Below are positions 11,400 to 22,827 of a stretch of 64,000 bases of DNA, piece after piece. The position numbers were made by a program, and so were the translations under genes. This DNA is from Marsupella aquatica (lineage: Eukaryota; Marchantiophyta), in contig OZ316896.1 in NCBI GenBank assembly GCA_973895155.1, forward strand, positions 20,956,001 to 21,020,000. The letters run 5' to 3'. The notes beneath the pieces are model-generated. The model made no database searches. It worked only from the letters and a program-made list of their open reading frames with translations, and had not been told where the DNA came from. Positions within the stretch are counted from its first letter, which is position 1, and each line of letters starts with the position of its first letter.

Positions 11400-13715
11400 G
11401 AAAATGGGATACGGCGTATCCCATTTCGGATTCAACCGTTGAACGTGAACAAAAACCGCACCAAATCATTCTCTTGACGCTTCCATTTAACCTCGAGTTT
11501 AAAATATTTGAATTTTTAACTGCAGTAAAACCGAAAACTGCGAAAAACTGACCGCGGACTACAGTCAACCCACACAGTTAGTTAAGTTAACCCGACGATA
11601 TGTCCAGAAATTTTTTAGCCCATAACACATGATGAATACGAGATGGGATCCAAGTATCCACTATCGTATTCAACCTCGATGTTTTCCACCTGCAACTTTG
11701 CATCAGAAGATCTTTCGACATGAATACCAACTGAGATCCATGGATCCCATTTTTTTTGCAAGTCCAAAAACTCATCGGGAAAACAGGAGGATGAATATCA
11801 GATGGGATCCATGGATCCCATCTAGTATTCAACCTCTACATTTTGAACTTTTTGCATTGCATACCTTGATATTCTAGTTTGAAGACCAACTGGGATCTGC
11901 GACGACTTCCTCAAAAATCTACAATTTAAATTTCAGCATTCCTTGAAAAGACAAACTCTCACTTTAAAAAACCCTTGTATGGACCACTCAGGGAATGCCA
12001 ATAGGGATCCACGTATCCCATTTTTCTGAACAAGTCAAAAAATAACCCACTCAAAACCAAGGATGAATACCAAATGGGATCCATGGATCCCATTTGGTAT
12101 TCGCTTGCCAAAATTTGCCCTTGCCGCACCTTGCACCTTGATATTGAGGTTTGAATACCAACACGGATCCATGGATCCCATTTGGTATTCACCCGCCAAA
12201 ATTTGTCATTGCCACACCTTGCACCTCAACATTGAGGTTTGAATATTGACACGAATCCATACCGACACGGATCCATGAGTCCCATTTGTTGATTCAACTC
12301 CAAACAATTTTGGATTTTTCCTTGCTCAGCACAACCCCAATCACATCCATTTTTTACTCTTTCAAAATATGTAGGACCAATCAACAGACCTACCTAAAAA
12401 TGGAGGCAAATACCAAGTGGGTTTGTGGATCCCACCTCAGATTCAAAGTCCCGGATTGGCCCTTGGTCACAAGTTACTCATCCATTTTCACATTTGAATA
12501 CAAAATTGGATTTCATTTGGTCTTTGTAAAATTATTATCACACTTTGTAAAGTTCTTGATTTGTAAAATAACATGTTTTTATACCAAATGGGATAAAACA
12601 ACATGTTCTTATACCAAATGTGGGATCCATGGATCCCACTTGGTATTCATACAAGGTTTTATGACTTTTTTCTTTCTAGATTTGTGAAATAACATGTTTG
12701 AATACTACATGGGATTCTTGGTATCCCACTTGGTATTTCTCTTGAAGTTTTGATCATTTGTGATTTTTTTACAAATATAATCTGGATTTTTTGCAAGATT
12801 TTGCCTGATCTCAGATTTTTTATTTTTCTATTTTTGCAGCGCTGAGTAAAGCGGCCGAAAAGTCTCAAGCTCTTCTTTCTAATGGTATCAATTATAAGGA
12901 ATTTGGATGAATACCGATAAAGATATGGCTTCCAAAGCGTGAGAGGGTACAAACTTAAGTTTTTGTAATTTTATAAATTTCACCCCACAGCTTAATCTAA
13001 TCATATCTTAGTCAATCTTGCATTTTGCACCTAAATGCTTCATATTCAGAGGTTGAATGCAAAGTGGGATACCCCGTATCCCACTTCGCATCCAACCTCA
13101 TTTTTTCACGTTTATGATACCCAAACTGGATTTTTGAAGATTGAATCCCAAACGGGATACGCCGTATCCCATTTCGCATTCAACGTTGAGGTTTTGACAT
13201 TTGGAGTCTAAGATACTTCATATTCGGAGGTTGGATGCGATATGGGATACCCCGTATCCCACTTCGCATCCAACCTTATTTTTTAGCTAAAGTGAAACAA
13301 AAACTGGACATTTGAAGGTTGAATCCCAAACGGGATACGCCGTATCCCATTTGGGATTCATCCTCGCCATTTCCATGAAGATTCTTACTTGTTAGCCAAA
13401 TCTGATTTTCAGGGAATACAGGTTTGTATAGACGGTGTGCATTCGTCAAGAGTAAGAGGATACAGAGCGAGAAAAAATGAGCGGAAAATTCTCAAGCGGT
13501 GATCTCTTATTTATAGTTTTCTCTCTGACCGTGGTTAGTATTTGACTGCAATTGCATCGCAATCGGTTAAATGTTACCGTTGAGAAGAATCGTTTGGGAA
13601 TATTCTTGACGGGTAAACCAATATTGGCACTTTTACTACGTTTGTTTTAATTTTTTTTGGAATTCCGCGGTTGGATCCGAAATGGGATACGCCGTATCCC
13701 ATCTTCGTATTCGTG
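11400..13715. repeat. Array of long palindromes inside the nested element
   Basis: About a dozen hairpins of one design: an outer arm GAATRCCAAA-like, an inner arm YGGGAT, and a centre CCATGG, ACGCCGT or ACCCCGT. The unit at 12065-12102 is a perfect 38-bp palindrome. Others lie near 11404-11424, 11640-11675, 11790-11832, 12150-12190, 12593-12648, 13050-13099, 13140-13184, 13229-13275, 13317-13365 and 13664-13712. Arms differ between units but match within a unit, which suggests that pairing itself is maintained or that units spread as palindromes. Confidence 0.8.
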
Positions 13716-13829
13716 TTGATTTTTCTCATTTTTTAAATTTGAAAAACTAGTTTTTAGGGGGAATACTAATTCCGTATCCAAGACTTTTTTGCCTTAGAAA
13801 ATTTTTTTGCCGCAGGCAAAATGAGAAGT

Positions 13830-13864
13830 GTGGTCACACTTCTCGTTTGGTCCGTCACTGTGTT
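13830..13864 (-). repeat. Right TIR of the nested element
   Basis: Inverted copy of 11058-11092, followed by the TCCG duplication at 13865-13868. A short hairpin (AAGTGTGGTCACACTT) sits at its inner edge. Confidence 0.85.
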
Positions 13865-13868
13865 TCCG

Positions 13869-14178
13869 GTCGATTTGAACAACTACCTACACTAATGCAT
13901 TTTTGAGAATTTATTATCGTTCATAGATATGCGCAAGACAAATCCCAAATAATGCAAGAATCAATGGCATCAAAAAGGTTTTCTGCCTGAGGCATTGAAA
14001 ATGGTAGTTTTGTGGTTCGGTCAAAAACTTTCTCAATGAGAACGCCCATTCGATTCTCTCTCAACAATATCTTTTGAACACTATCTTGCGGGTTGATGTT
14101 TTGAACTGTCCCGCTTGCAACATCGTAACCACCAATTGTCAATATCACATTGTCGCCTCTCAAAAATATTCCGGCCAT
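13869..14178 (-). pseudogene. DUF7869 gene, 5' coding piece with first DUF8039-like domain
   Basis: Encodes a domain (GDNVILTIGGYDVASGTV ... DSCIIWDLS) homologous to the one at 10783-11046, so the parent protein had two such domains in tandem. After an in-frame TGA (13921-13923, most simply a former CGA) the frame stays open to the nested element and resumes in phase at 11053 when that element and one TCCG are removed. A 3' splice site lies just upstream (near 14198), so at least one earlier exon exists that I could not place. Confidence 0.7.
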
Positions 14179-14235
14179 TCCTACAACGTGTTCACCTGCA
14201 CAATTTGAAATGTAAGGTATTAGTTAACAATGGTC

Positions 14236-14640
14236 CCAACTAGGAAGCAGATAGGTGTGAACCCTATCCAAGGACAGTGCACAAATAGGGATCATCCCCA
14301 TCAAGAAAAATAATAGGTCCCTAAACAATCCTTATCTAGCCCTAAGATCCCTGATCCCTATTTAGATGTTGGATAGGGATGATCCCTATCCAGACGGCAG
14401 ATAGGTTTTGTCACTGTCCAAACAATGGACATAGATGATCCCTGTAAACGGTGGACAAGGATCATCCCTGTCCAAAATCCAAACAGGGATGATCCCTGTC
14501 AAAACGATGGATAGGGTCTGTTACTGTCCAAAGGGCGGACACAGCTAATCCTTGTCCAAATGGCGGATAGGGTCTATCACTGTCCAAACAATAGACATGG
14601 ATGATTCAAGGTCCGGATCACTTAGGATCACTCAGCGGTC
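14236..14640. repeat. Palindromic GGACAGGGATNATCCCTGTCC repeats, degenerate array
   Basis: About a dozen degenerate units related to GGACAGGGATCATCCCTGTCC occupy what is probably an intron upstream of 14178. They are the same family as the ordered array at 22828-23357. The end of the tract (14608-14640) matches 55680-55725 outside the element. Confidence 0.75.
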
Positions 14641-15229
14641 CTATCTGAAAGTAAAACCTTTCATATTGAACAAGAAGCCTTAACTGATGAGTAACAAGCC
14701 CATACTTTAGGAACTCTAGCCAAAAAATCAGAAAAACAACAAAAAAGTAAAAAAAAAGTGCAAAAATTAGCACCTATTTTAGAACAAAAATATGGAGCGA
14801 ACAAAATATGACATAAACTAGCTATGTTTTGATGCCTAAAAATGACCAAATTCATCTGGAGTTACATTCCACCAATAAATGATCTCAAATACAACACTAT
14901 TATCTACAATGGTCTCACAATTACACGAGCTGTCTCTTGAAACAACAAGTAAATCACCTCCAAAAGCCATTGTCATTTAAAAACCAGAAAATAAATTACT
15001 ACAACTTAACCTGATAGACATTATTGTGAAAAGAAGACAAGGAGAATAGAAATGACACCATCTAATTGAATTGAAACACAACCCACTAAGAAAATATTAA
15101 ACTACAAATTTCTCAAGAAACTTTAACCATGAATTCATGAATAAGTGGTAAAGGCATTTTGAAAATTTGAAAAATTACAAGTTATCAATGTTTTTCAATG
15201 GTAATGTCACAAACAATAACTACTTTTCA
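14641..15229. other. AT-rich spacer between the two DUF7869 genes
   Basis: No frame with recognisable content. It contains one TCATGAATTCATGA-type palindrome near 15128. It may hold the missing first exon of the downstream gene, but none could be supported. Confidence 0.4.
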
Positions 15230-18200
15230 TTACTCAGATCCAGAAGTCCTCAATTCTTGAAACGAAATATCCCTAGATTTATCTCCTAGCGGGGTTCTAG
15301 CTGATCCATTCTCTTGTTCTTGCTCTTTCTCTTCTGCCAAAAATTCAGTCAATCGGATTTTGATTCGATCTACTGTCTTTTTGTACAATGTATCAGATTT
15401 TATCAACATGAAGTTGTAAGCAAAAACAGTCGTTGAAGATAAATCAAGCTCTTGGTGAAACCATATTGGTTTCAAAGTTCCTTTCCCACGACCACTTTTC
15501 TTCTTTTCGTAGTTTAAGACTTCCGGTAAGTACTTGGCTTTCCAAGGATCTGACCCGGTTTTTGCAGCATGCCATAAAACATAAATCATTTTTGGAATGT
15601 TGAACTCGTCGCGCTGGTCAATTCTTTCCACCTTGGCCACCCAAAATGTTCCTGATTCTTCTCCAGCAACAGAAATATAAGTGTTGACTTCAAGATCCAA
15701 AAAGTCTCCTTCCATATTCTCCTTCTCTGCATCTATCTTTCCTTGATTCCGATAAGGACCCACGTATATATCTCTGGTAGGTCCGTATACTCTCTCTTCA
15801 ATTTCCTCTTCATTGACAAGGACTCTGGGAACTTCAGCAGCAACAGCAATCTCCCCTTGGGAGCGTGGCCATTGAAAAGGGAAAATCAATTTGATCAAGG
15901 AGCAAAGATTTATTCAATTCCCGTTGCTCTTCAAAAAACATTCTCCACCAATTCACTTCCTCTTCTGAGAATAAAGTTTCAATTGCAAGTATTCCCTTTT
16001 GAATCTCATTTAACGAATCATCCATCTCCTTCAAAGTCATTCTTGAAGAACTAGACATATTTGGTTGAGTCCTTGTAACGTTCTTATCCCCCTTTTTGAA
16101 AAGGGGTAATCCGGGAGCACAACCCATCACCTTTTCTGGCTCCTCTTCCCTCAAAAATTTCACGCCTCCATCAGGTTTCCAAGTTGAGTCTGTGGAAAAC
16201 TTCTTCCCCCATTGGGTTGGAACTTGATCTTCCAACTTGTCAAATGCAAATTTGTACTGGTGGTGGAAGCTAGGTAACATTTTGAATCCTTTCAATGACT
16301 AAAGGTGGATCTGAGAAGGCATATTGACGGAAATCATATGTTTCCTTTAAAAGAGTGCTATTTGGTTGGGGTTGATATGATTCACAAATAATATCACATA
16401 GGCTTTTGTATGTGAATGCCTTAAACCTTGCTAATCGTTTAGAAAATCGACTGAACATTTGATCTATTTGGTCGTGTGTGTGTCCAACCAACAAGAATCC
16501 TAGTTTGATTTTCCGAAAAACCTTTCTTTGAATCAACATATGAAGATAGGCAAAGAGTAAATTATTTTTATTTTCTCTACTGGTATTATCAAGTTGAAGA
16601 TAGAGAACAGGCGGCAAGCCACCAGGCTTTTCTTCCCATTCGTGAAACACCCTTTGCAGGATTGTGACTGTCAAGTTTCCATCATTATGCAATACAGGAT
16701 AATTAAGAAACACTCTTGAAAATAGTGCACCATTGAAAACCAGGCATCCGACAACGTGCATTTGGATCAAACATGTTTCGTCCACCGATTTTGGGGGCCG
16801 CGGCCAATGAGGCAACCTTGTCTTCTTCTGATCCATCCCATCAATGACAACTCCCAAATATTTATCAGGATTTGAAAAACATTTCTTACGATGCTTCGCG
16901 AGTTTCTCACGTTCTTTGGATTGTTGGTCTCTATGTTTTTGTAACATAATTTCCCCTCGCCCTGGAAAAACAACTTGTTAGTTTCTTCAAAAAAAAATAG
17001 AAATCATGTGCTAAGCCATATTCTTGAAACAAAAACTTGTCAAACTTGTAAGTAACTTACTCTTTTCGGTCTCCGAGACAGCTTTGTCCCAAATTGATTT
17101 GAACTCCTCGCAATCCGCGCAAGCACTGAATCGATTGACTAGAGGAATCTTCACATGACCAAATTCTTGAACCCAAACTTTCAAGAATTGTCGATAGGAT
17201 ATTTTTGATGATTCATCAATCTTGGCATAGTTGGAGTCGTAGATCTTCCATACCTCCAACTTTGAATAATTATCCGGTAAATGTGAAACTTCTTTATTTG
17301 GCAATGTTTCCACGCATGTCTCAAAAAATGACCTAAGCCAACTGACCAAGACTAATCTTTTAACAGATGGAGGGCGTCCAACTGGTTTAGAATATCCTAA
17401 GTCTTGGTTGTCTAATTTCAAAATTCTATTTAATCTATGATTGCCAACGCAAAATATAAGCTTGAAAGCTTTCCGACAAATACTCTTTTGACCAAACGTG
17501 TAAGATATAGTCTGCCTCCCTCCTTCATTTCCGTCTCGCTTTATAAGCCACTGCAAAGATAAAGATCGATCCTGAGATTTCTGCCTAAAAAATTTAGAAC
17601 GCGCCTCACGAATTTCTTTTGGAGATAGACTTAGGAGACAATGACTCTGACAACAGTACTTACTATTTGTTTTCTTGATATCCTCCTCTTTCAACTTTGT
17701 TTCACACAAAGTGGCATTGCTCGTACGTTTGTAACGACTAGATGCCACCGGAACATCATCATCCTCCCCACTCTCCGAAGACTCGCTTTCATTCGATGAT
17801 GAAATGGTCACCAACATTTGCTTCTGAAGATGCCGAGATTCTAGACCTGCAGCCTTCGGAGATGGAGGCTCTTCCTTCACTCTATGCAGCCTTGGAATAC
17901 CTGGGCGTATTTCAGAAATCCCTCCATTACCGTGTAGGAACCCTTTCAATATTTTCCTAGGGTCTCTCTCCACCAGGTTGGTTTCCCTGTTTGAGTTTCC
18001 GTGACTTGATCCGCTCCCTGCCCCAACACCCTGACTCCTAGGTAAAACTGAGGAACGCACATTAGAATTCCTTTGTGGAATACTTTTCAATAACACTGGT
18101 CGTCTAGTTTCTTCCCTCATCCCCCTGTGAAATGTTTCCGACGTTGGCTTACCAAAGGTTTTACTTTTTGGCATTTGCTTCAGCCGTTGAACACTTTGGA

Positions 18201-18620
18201 GACTGCAAAAATCTGTCATTTTCCCCACTTAGTGCCTTCTTCATCTTTCCAAATCCAGTCTTCATGAATTCATGAGACCGTTTCCCAGACATCCAAATAG
18301 GCATTGAACCTTCCAGATTACTCCCCAATTTGTCCTTTGTTGGTGACAAAGGAGATACAACTTGACGTCCAGGGGGACCAATACTCTCCAAGGAGTCAGA
18401 GGAGCTCCCTGACCTCTCCTTACCACCGACCAATGATTTCTTCCCACTAATTGCAAGTCGTAAAGGACTACTTTTTAACTTGCTCATAGGGGTGGGGGTG
18501 GCATATCTAAAACACTAGTTATTCCAGGGATATCTGGGCCAACGACTGTGCAGGGGCCATCCGACAATGAAACATCATCAGAAACTCCATCTGAATAATC
18601 ATCTGATTTGTAACATGCCG
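15230..18620 (-). pseudogene. Second DUF7869-domain protein, frameshifted
   Basis: Paralog of the neighbouring DUF7869 gene. A likely ATG is at 18620 (MAACYKSDDYSDG). The N-terminal third is Ser/Pro-rich and disordered. The middle (17011-18228) has a Cys-rich motif (YCCQSHCLLSLS) and ACADCEEF, a possible zinc site. An intron follows (GT near 17060, AG near 16964). The core is at 16270-16947: VVIDGMDQKKTRLP, LQLDNTSRENKN and VGHTHDQIDQMFS. The tail (15230-15898) is charged, with Gln/Glu runs. Frame changes occur near 18485 (in a run of C's), 18195, 16275 and 15880. The 18195 change could be an intron because a 3' splice-like TTTTTGCAG is present; the others look like single-base indels. Confidence 0.65.
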
Positions 18621-18625
18621 CCATT

Positions 18626-19405
18626 GGAAAAACTAGTGCAAATTGACAAGAAACTCAGAAAATCAGTAAAATCTAACAAATCTTCTCAAAATAATGACCA
18701 AGAGTCATGAATAAACGAGCCTATTTATAGTTTTTCACGGATTGTTGGGACTTTTTAACTTCAAAAATATCAAATATTCATGAAATTTGCAAGCTTTTTC
18801 CCGTTAATACCCCAAAATATTCATGAATAATTGGCCCGAAAACATTGATTTATCATGATTTGGGGTTAATTTTACTAAGTCGCGCCTGATCCGTGATTAG
18901 TATGTATAACCAAGGAACACGGGGCAGCCCATTCATTTTCACTCGATGTCATTTGGATTTCCTTTGTAAAAGAGTGAAAAACAATCTCGCTGTCCAATTT
19001 CGTGCCATTTTTAGCACTCATTGGTGACGTGTCGCGAGTTGTCGTGGTCGCGCTTCATTTCGACCCTATTTTAGGTAGTAATTTAGGCCTTGGGTGATTT
19101 CTTCACGTCACCCCCCCCTTTGAACCCTATTTTGAATACCCTTCTGGATCACCGAGGTGTACAAGCAAAGAGAGAGGAGACTCCCTTCATGAATTCATGA
19201 AGGTCGGTGCGAGAGGGAGACTCCCTTCATGAATTCATGATAGGAGTCCTGGGGTGGCCGAGAGCATTGTTAGATCCGTAAGGACACGGCTTTAGTAGCC
19301 ATTTGTTGGCACATTCCTTGGTTTTGTGGCACTTTGTCTCGCAGGTTGGGGTTTAAGTGGACTGATTTTGTGGTATGTTCTCAGGTTTGAAGATCAGGCA
19401 AAAAC
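18626..19405. promoter_or_regulatory. Divergent promoter region between the two gene sets
   Basis: Separates the minus-strand DUF7869 genes from the plus-strand methyltransferase genes and so must hold promoters for both. It contains a direct repeat of about 29 bp (19172-19200 and 19211-19240), each with GGAGACTCCC followed by the perfect palindrome TCATGAATTCATGA. Related ATTCATGAA motifs occur near 18705, 18775 and 18820. A 3' splice-like site at 19384 suggests a 5' UTR intron for the plus-strand gene. The regulatory role is inferred from position and symmetry. Confidence 0.5.
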
Positions 19406-22400
19406 ATGACAATGTCGCAGGAAGAGCTGGTGGATGACATCTTTTCGCACCATCCTTTGACGGACTTCCACAACTCATCCTGGAGGATTTCCTTAGGGAC
19501 GGAAACATGGAAGAAGCCCTTCCTAATGCTATGTGTATTTGAGGGGCTTCCATTGGGGGCATTAGGGTGGGTAAATTATGGCCGTATCGATGTATTTTGA
19601 TGGGGCGACGAAGTTGTGAACATGTTGATCACAACAAAGGAAACGTCGACTTTGATTGTCGTGGATGTGGAGAGGTTTTCCAGAACGGCTGCCACCTGCT
19701 ATCTCGATGAGGACATCGATAGCATCATTGAGACTGTCAAGTCTCTTTCGAGTGAGGAACGTTACCACGACATCGCGGGAAAGATTTCCGGTTTTGTGTT
19801 CGAATTTCACGCTAGCACTTTAAAGAGTGCAATCCGAAAATTGAGAGAGATTCTCCGGAAAAGGTTGGCAGAGAAGGGGGTAAGTCGTCCACCCAAATCT
19901 GGGGCTTTCAGTGTTCCTTCTGGATCCAGGCCTAGCATTTTACCCGATGATATTATGACCGTGGTAGCGCCTACGACCTCTCGGGAAGCAGCAGCATCTG
20001 GAGGGGGATCTCAAGTTGGCAGATCATCCTAGGGAACAGCTTTGACTGGTGGGTGCACACAAGGTACGACTGGAACTCACACTTCTTCAAAGAAGCAACC
20101 TGCTATGACTCCTGAGCCTACCGAGCCCAGTGCTCCAAAGTCAAAAAAGAAGACTTTGGAGAAAATTCCAACGCATTTGGAGCAAAAGGCTCAATCAATG
20201 TCAATGGATGCACGGGTATTGTACCAGGAGGAGATTCTGGGAAGATGTGGTGTTCAAGAGGAGACCGTGACCATTGACATTGGTCAACTTTACCCTCCAG
20301 TGAGAGAGAAGGCTGTGGGCTTGCCCATTTACCAGGTCCGACACATCCAACCATATTTCTTGACCCAATTGACCTTGCGGATGAAGACTGTAGGTGCCAG
20401 TCCACTTGCAGCTCCGTTTGTCCTCTTGGTGGATCCGAAGGAGTGTGCTACTAGGCAAGACTTTGATTTTTCAAGGAAAGCTGATTACCATTATTATGTG
20501 ATTGGGGGCAACCATTCAGCCTGTGCCAAAGCAGACCTTGCTCTTCAGTTCCCTAACAACAAGGCATTTCGGAGAGTGCAATCTTGGATATTTGCGGGAT
20601 TGAGTGTGCAAGAGGCCAGAAACCTGGCGTGGAGTCACAATATTGATTCTGAATTTTGACAACAGATGACGACAATCCAGAGAGTAAATTATATTCACAT
20701 GAGATTTGTTGAGAATGGATTGTCGTCCAACCAGGATTTCAAGAAAGAGTGTGCTACTGAAATCAATCTCAAGGATTGGGGTGTACGAAAGGATGCTGAG
20801 GTTCTTAATGCCAATGATAACCTATTTCAGTTGGCATTCCGACAAGATCCTGTGTGGTCATTTGTGAGGCAGATTTGTGACAAGTGGGAGATGTGTGAGA
20901 TCAAAGGTCAAAAAGGAGACAAGGGCAAGAAGACAGTCTCTAAGTCTGGAGATGCCAAATTGCCTTATGAGGACATGAAATTAACAGAGTGGAGACACAT
21001 GCAGGCCTTGAAGGATCCTGATATGATTTGCCCAGTGTTACAGAGAGTTCTTACTAAAGAACTCTCTTTACAAGAAATGGGTCACGAATTTACTCGACAC
21101 AAATTTCAGATGCAGGGCTAGGTGCAGAAGGCCTTCCTCACGTGTCTACACGAGGAGAGTTGGTCAGGTTGTAAAACCAAGTACCCTGAGCATTGCACAG
21201 ACAATGTGCTTAAGAATTTCGTACCTGTTTTCCAGACATGGGTAAGATTTTTTCACCTTTCTTCGAATGATTGTTTGAATTCATTTAATATTTGGAATCC
21301 TTGTTTCTGATTGTATGGTTCCTTTTTGTAGAAAGATACCACCTCCCGGAAAAAGAAGGGAGATGAGGAAGGCAAAGATCTCAAGTCATTCCCGGACAAA
21401 TTCAATGCGCATATTGTGCAAGCGCAAAATTGGCTATCCATGAAGACTTCTAGTCGGCAAACCCAAGAGGGGGAACTTCATCCAAATTCGTTTGAGCATC
21501 CAGAGTTTGGTGATGTGCAGTATGATATTTTTACTCATGATGCTCAGCGATTACACGAGGTGGTTCCGGGTCGGGCTTACACATTAGCTTTAGTGGATAT
21601 TCCCTACGGGTTTGCATTGCCTGGATGTCTTCATGAGGACACTATTGGATGGGGAACTGAGGAGATCACAAAAATGGTCCAATCGTTCAAGGTGGCTACT
21701 ACTGCAAAGTTGTGGCGTATTATCATTCACCACAGCCTTGACCAATATGAGGCCATCAAGACCATTTTGAAAGCGGAGTGTAATGGAGGGTTCCAGAATT
21801 GTGTGTGGTAAGAAATATTTGTTTTTGAAAAAAACAACTATTAGTTATTCATGATTTCATGAACCATGTTTCTAAGTTTAAATGACTCCTTGACTTTTTG
21901 TGACTTTTCAGGGCTAAGGATAATGTGAAGAATGCTGGTGGACCAAGATTGAACAACAACTTTGAGTGCTTTACAATTGGCTTTCACAGCCAGGATGGTA
22001 AACGGTCATTGGAGCACTTCAATTTTGACACAAATGAATCAAGGAACAATGTGGTTGTATGCGCAGCTGTGACTAAGAAGCTGAAACACAACGGGGATAA
22101 CAAGGCAGTGAATGTTTATCAGAAACCACGTGCATTGTTAGATTGGGAAGTGAGTCATTTTAGTTAGGTTGGAGACTGGGTTTTGGATATTTGTTCAGGA
22201 TCAGGGATTGGGACAACCTCCTCCTTGGCCATGGGGAGACATTGCGTTGCCATTGAGATTGACGAGCGACAGAGCAGTATGTTGAAAGGGAGGATTCTTA
22301 ACCTTGCAAATAACATTGAAGAGGAAGACGGACAGGGGGAGACGGATGAGGAGAGTGAGGAAGACATTCCTCAGGCCGGAGAGGATAGCGTGGTTGACGA

Positions 22401-22473
22401 TGCCACAATTGTTCCAGAATTGACGGCAGGGACTTCCGGAACCGAGGAAGGGGAAGCGGTCCCTTTGGATTAG
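19406..22473 (+). pseudogene. ParB-like domain fused to beta-class DNA methyltransferase (catalytic motifs kept)
   Basis: Start at 19406 (MTMSQEEL). An N-terminal region is followed near 20042-20659 by a ParB/sulfiredoxin-fold domain: YYVIGGNHSACAKADLAL, then VQSWIFAGLSVQEARNLA, matching the ParB pattern G-x-x-R/H-x-x-A plus the downstream EA..LA helix. Introns are at 21247-21331 and 21809-21911. The methyltransferase half has motif IV DIPYGF (21596-21613) and, downstream, motif I LDICSGSGIGTT (22186-22206) after KPRALL. The IV-before-I order is that of beta-class N4-cytosine/N6-adenine enzymes. The acidic tail ends at 22473. In-frame stops are TGA 19598, TAG 20030, TGA 20657, TAG 21119 and TAG 22165, with no frameshift. 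Fusions of ParB and methylase are familiar in phages and plasmids, not in plant genes. Neighbours suggest cargo or a regulatory gene of the element. Confidence 0.8.
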
Positions 22474-22827
22474 ACTAGGTAAATAGAGGGACTCGTAGCA
22501 TTTGAAACCACTTGAGCTTAAGTTGGGTTATATTTTGTAAAACTTTGAGTTTGACTTAAACTCTGATCGATGAGTTTGATTTTGACTACTTTTATAAAGT
22601 GCATATTTCAAGGTTTATACAATTGTGAGAATATCATATAAGATATGCTTAGATTTTGGGGCTAAAATTCTCTTGAGTCTAGTTTGGAAAATACATACCA
22701 TTTTTTGGTGGTTTTTTGGTACACATTTTTGAATATCATGAAGATTTTGAAAAGAGAAATAAGGCTTTGGACTCATCCCTTAAGGCTTCTTGTTATTGGG
22801 GTCCCATAAACAAATATCTCAAACGGC
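22474..22827. other. 3' region after the first methyltransferase gene
   Basis: AT-rich and without a supported gene. It probably holds the 3' UTR. The long frames from 22716 onward arise from the repeat array that follows. Confidence 0.5.

Larger units (their letters stand above)
11058..13864. mobile_element. Nested 2.8-kb non-autonomous TIR element
   Basis: Inverted repeats of 35 bp with one mismatch begin AACACAGTGACGGACC and lie between TCCG duplications. It interrupts a coding exon of the DUF7869 gene. No plausible protein is encoded; small frames inside are by-products of its repeats. Its interior is a series of long palindromes. Movement probably relied on an enzyme encoded elsewhere. 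The start resembles CAGTG-type hAT ends, but the target duplication is 4 bp rather than the 8 bp expected of hAT, so I leave the superfamily open. Confidence 0.82.

Noticed and set aside
22141-22190. An 18-nt intron (GTGAGT...TTAG) before methyltransferase motif I
   Set aside because: Far below plant intron size; a CAG-to-TAG change explains the stop and keeps the residues expected before motif I.
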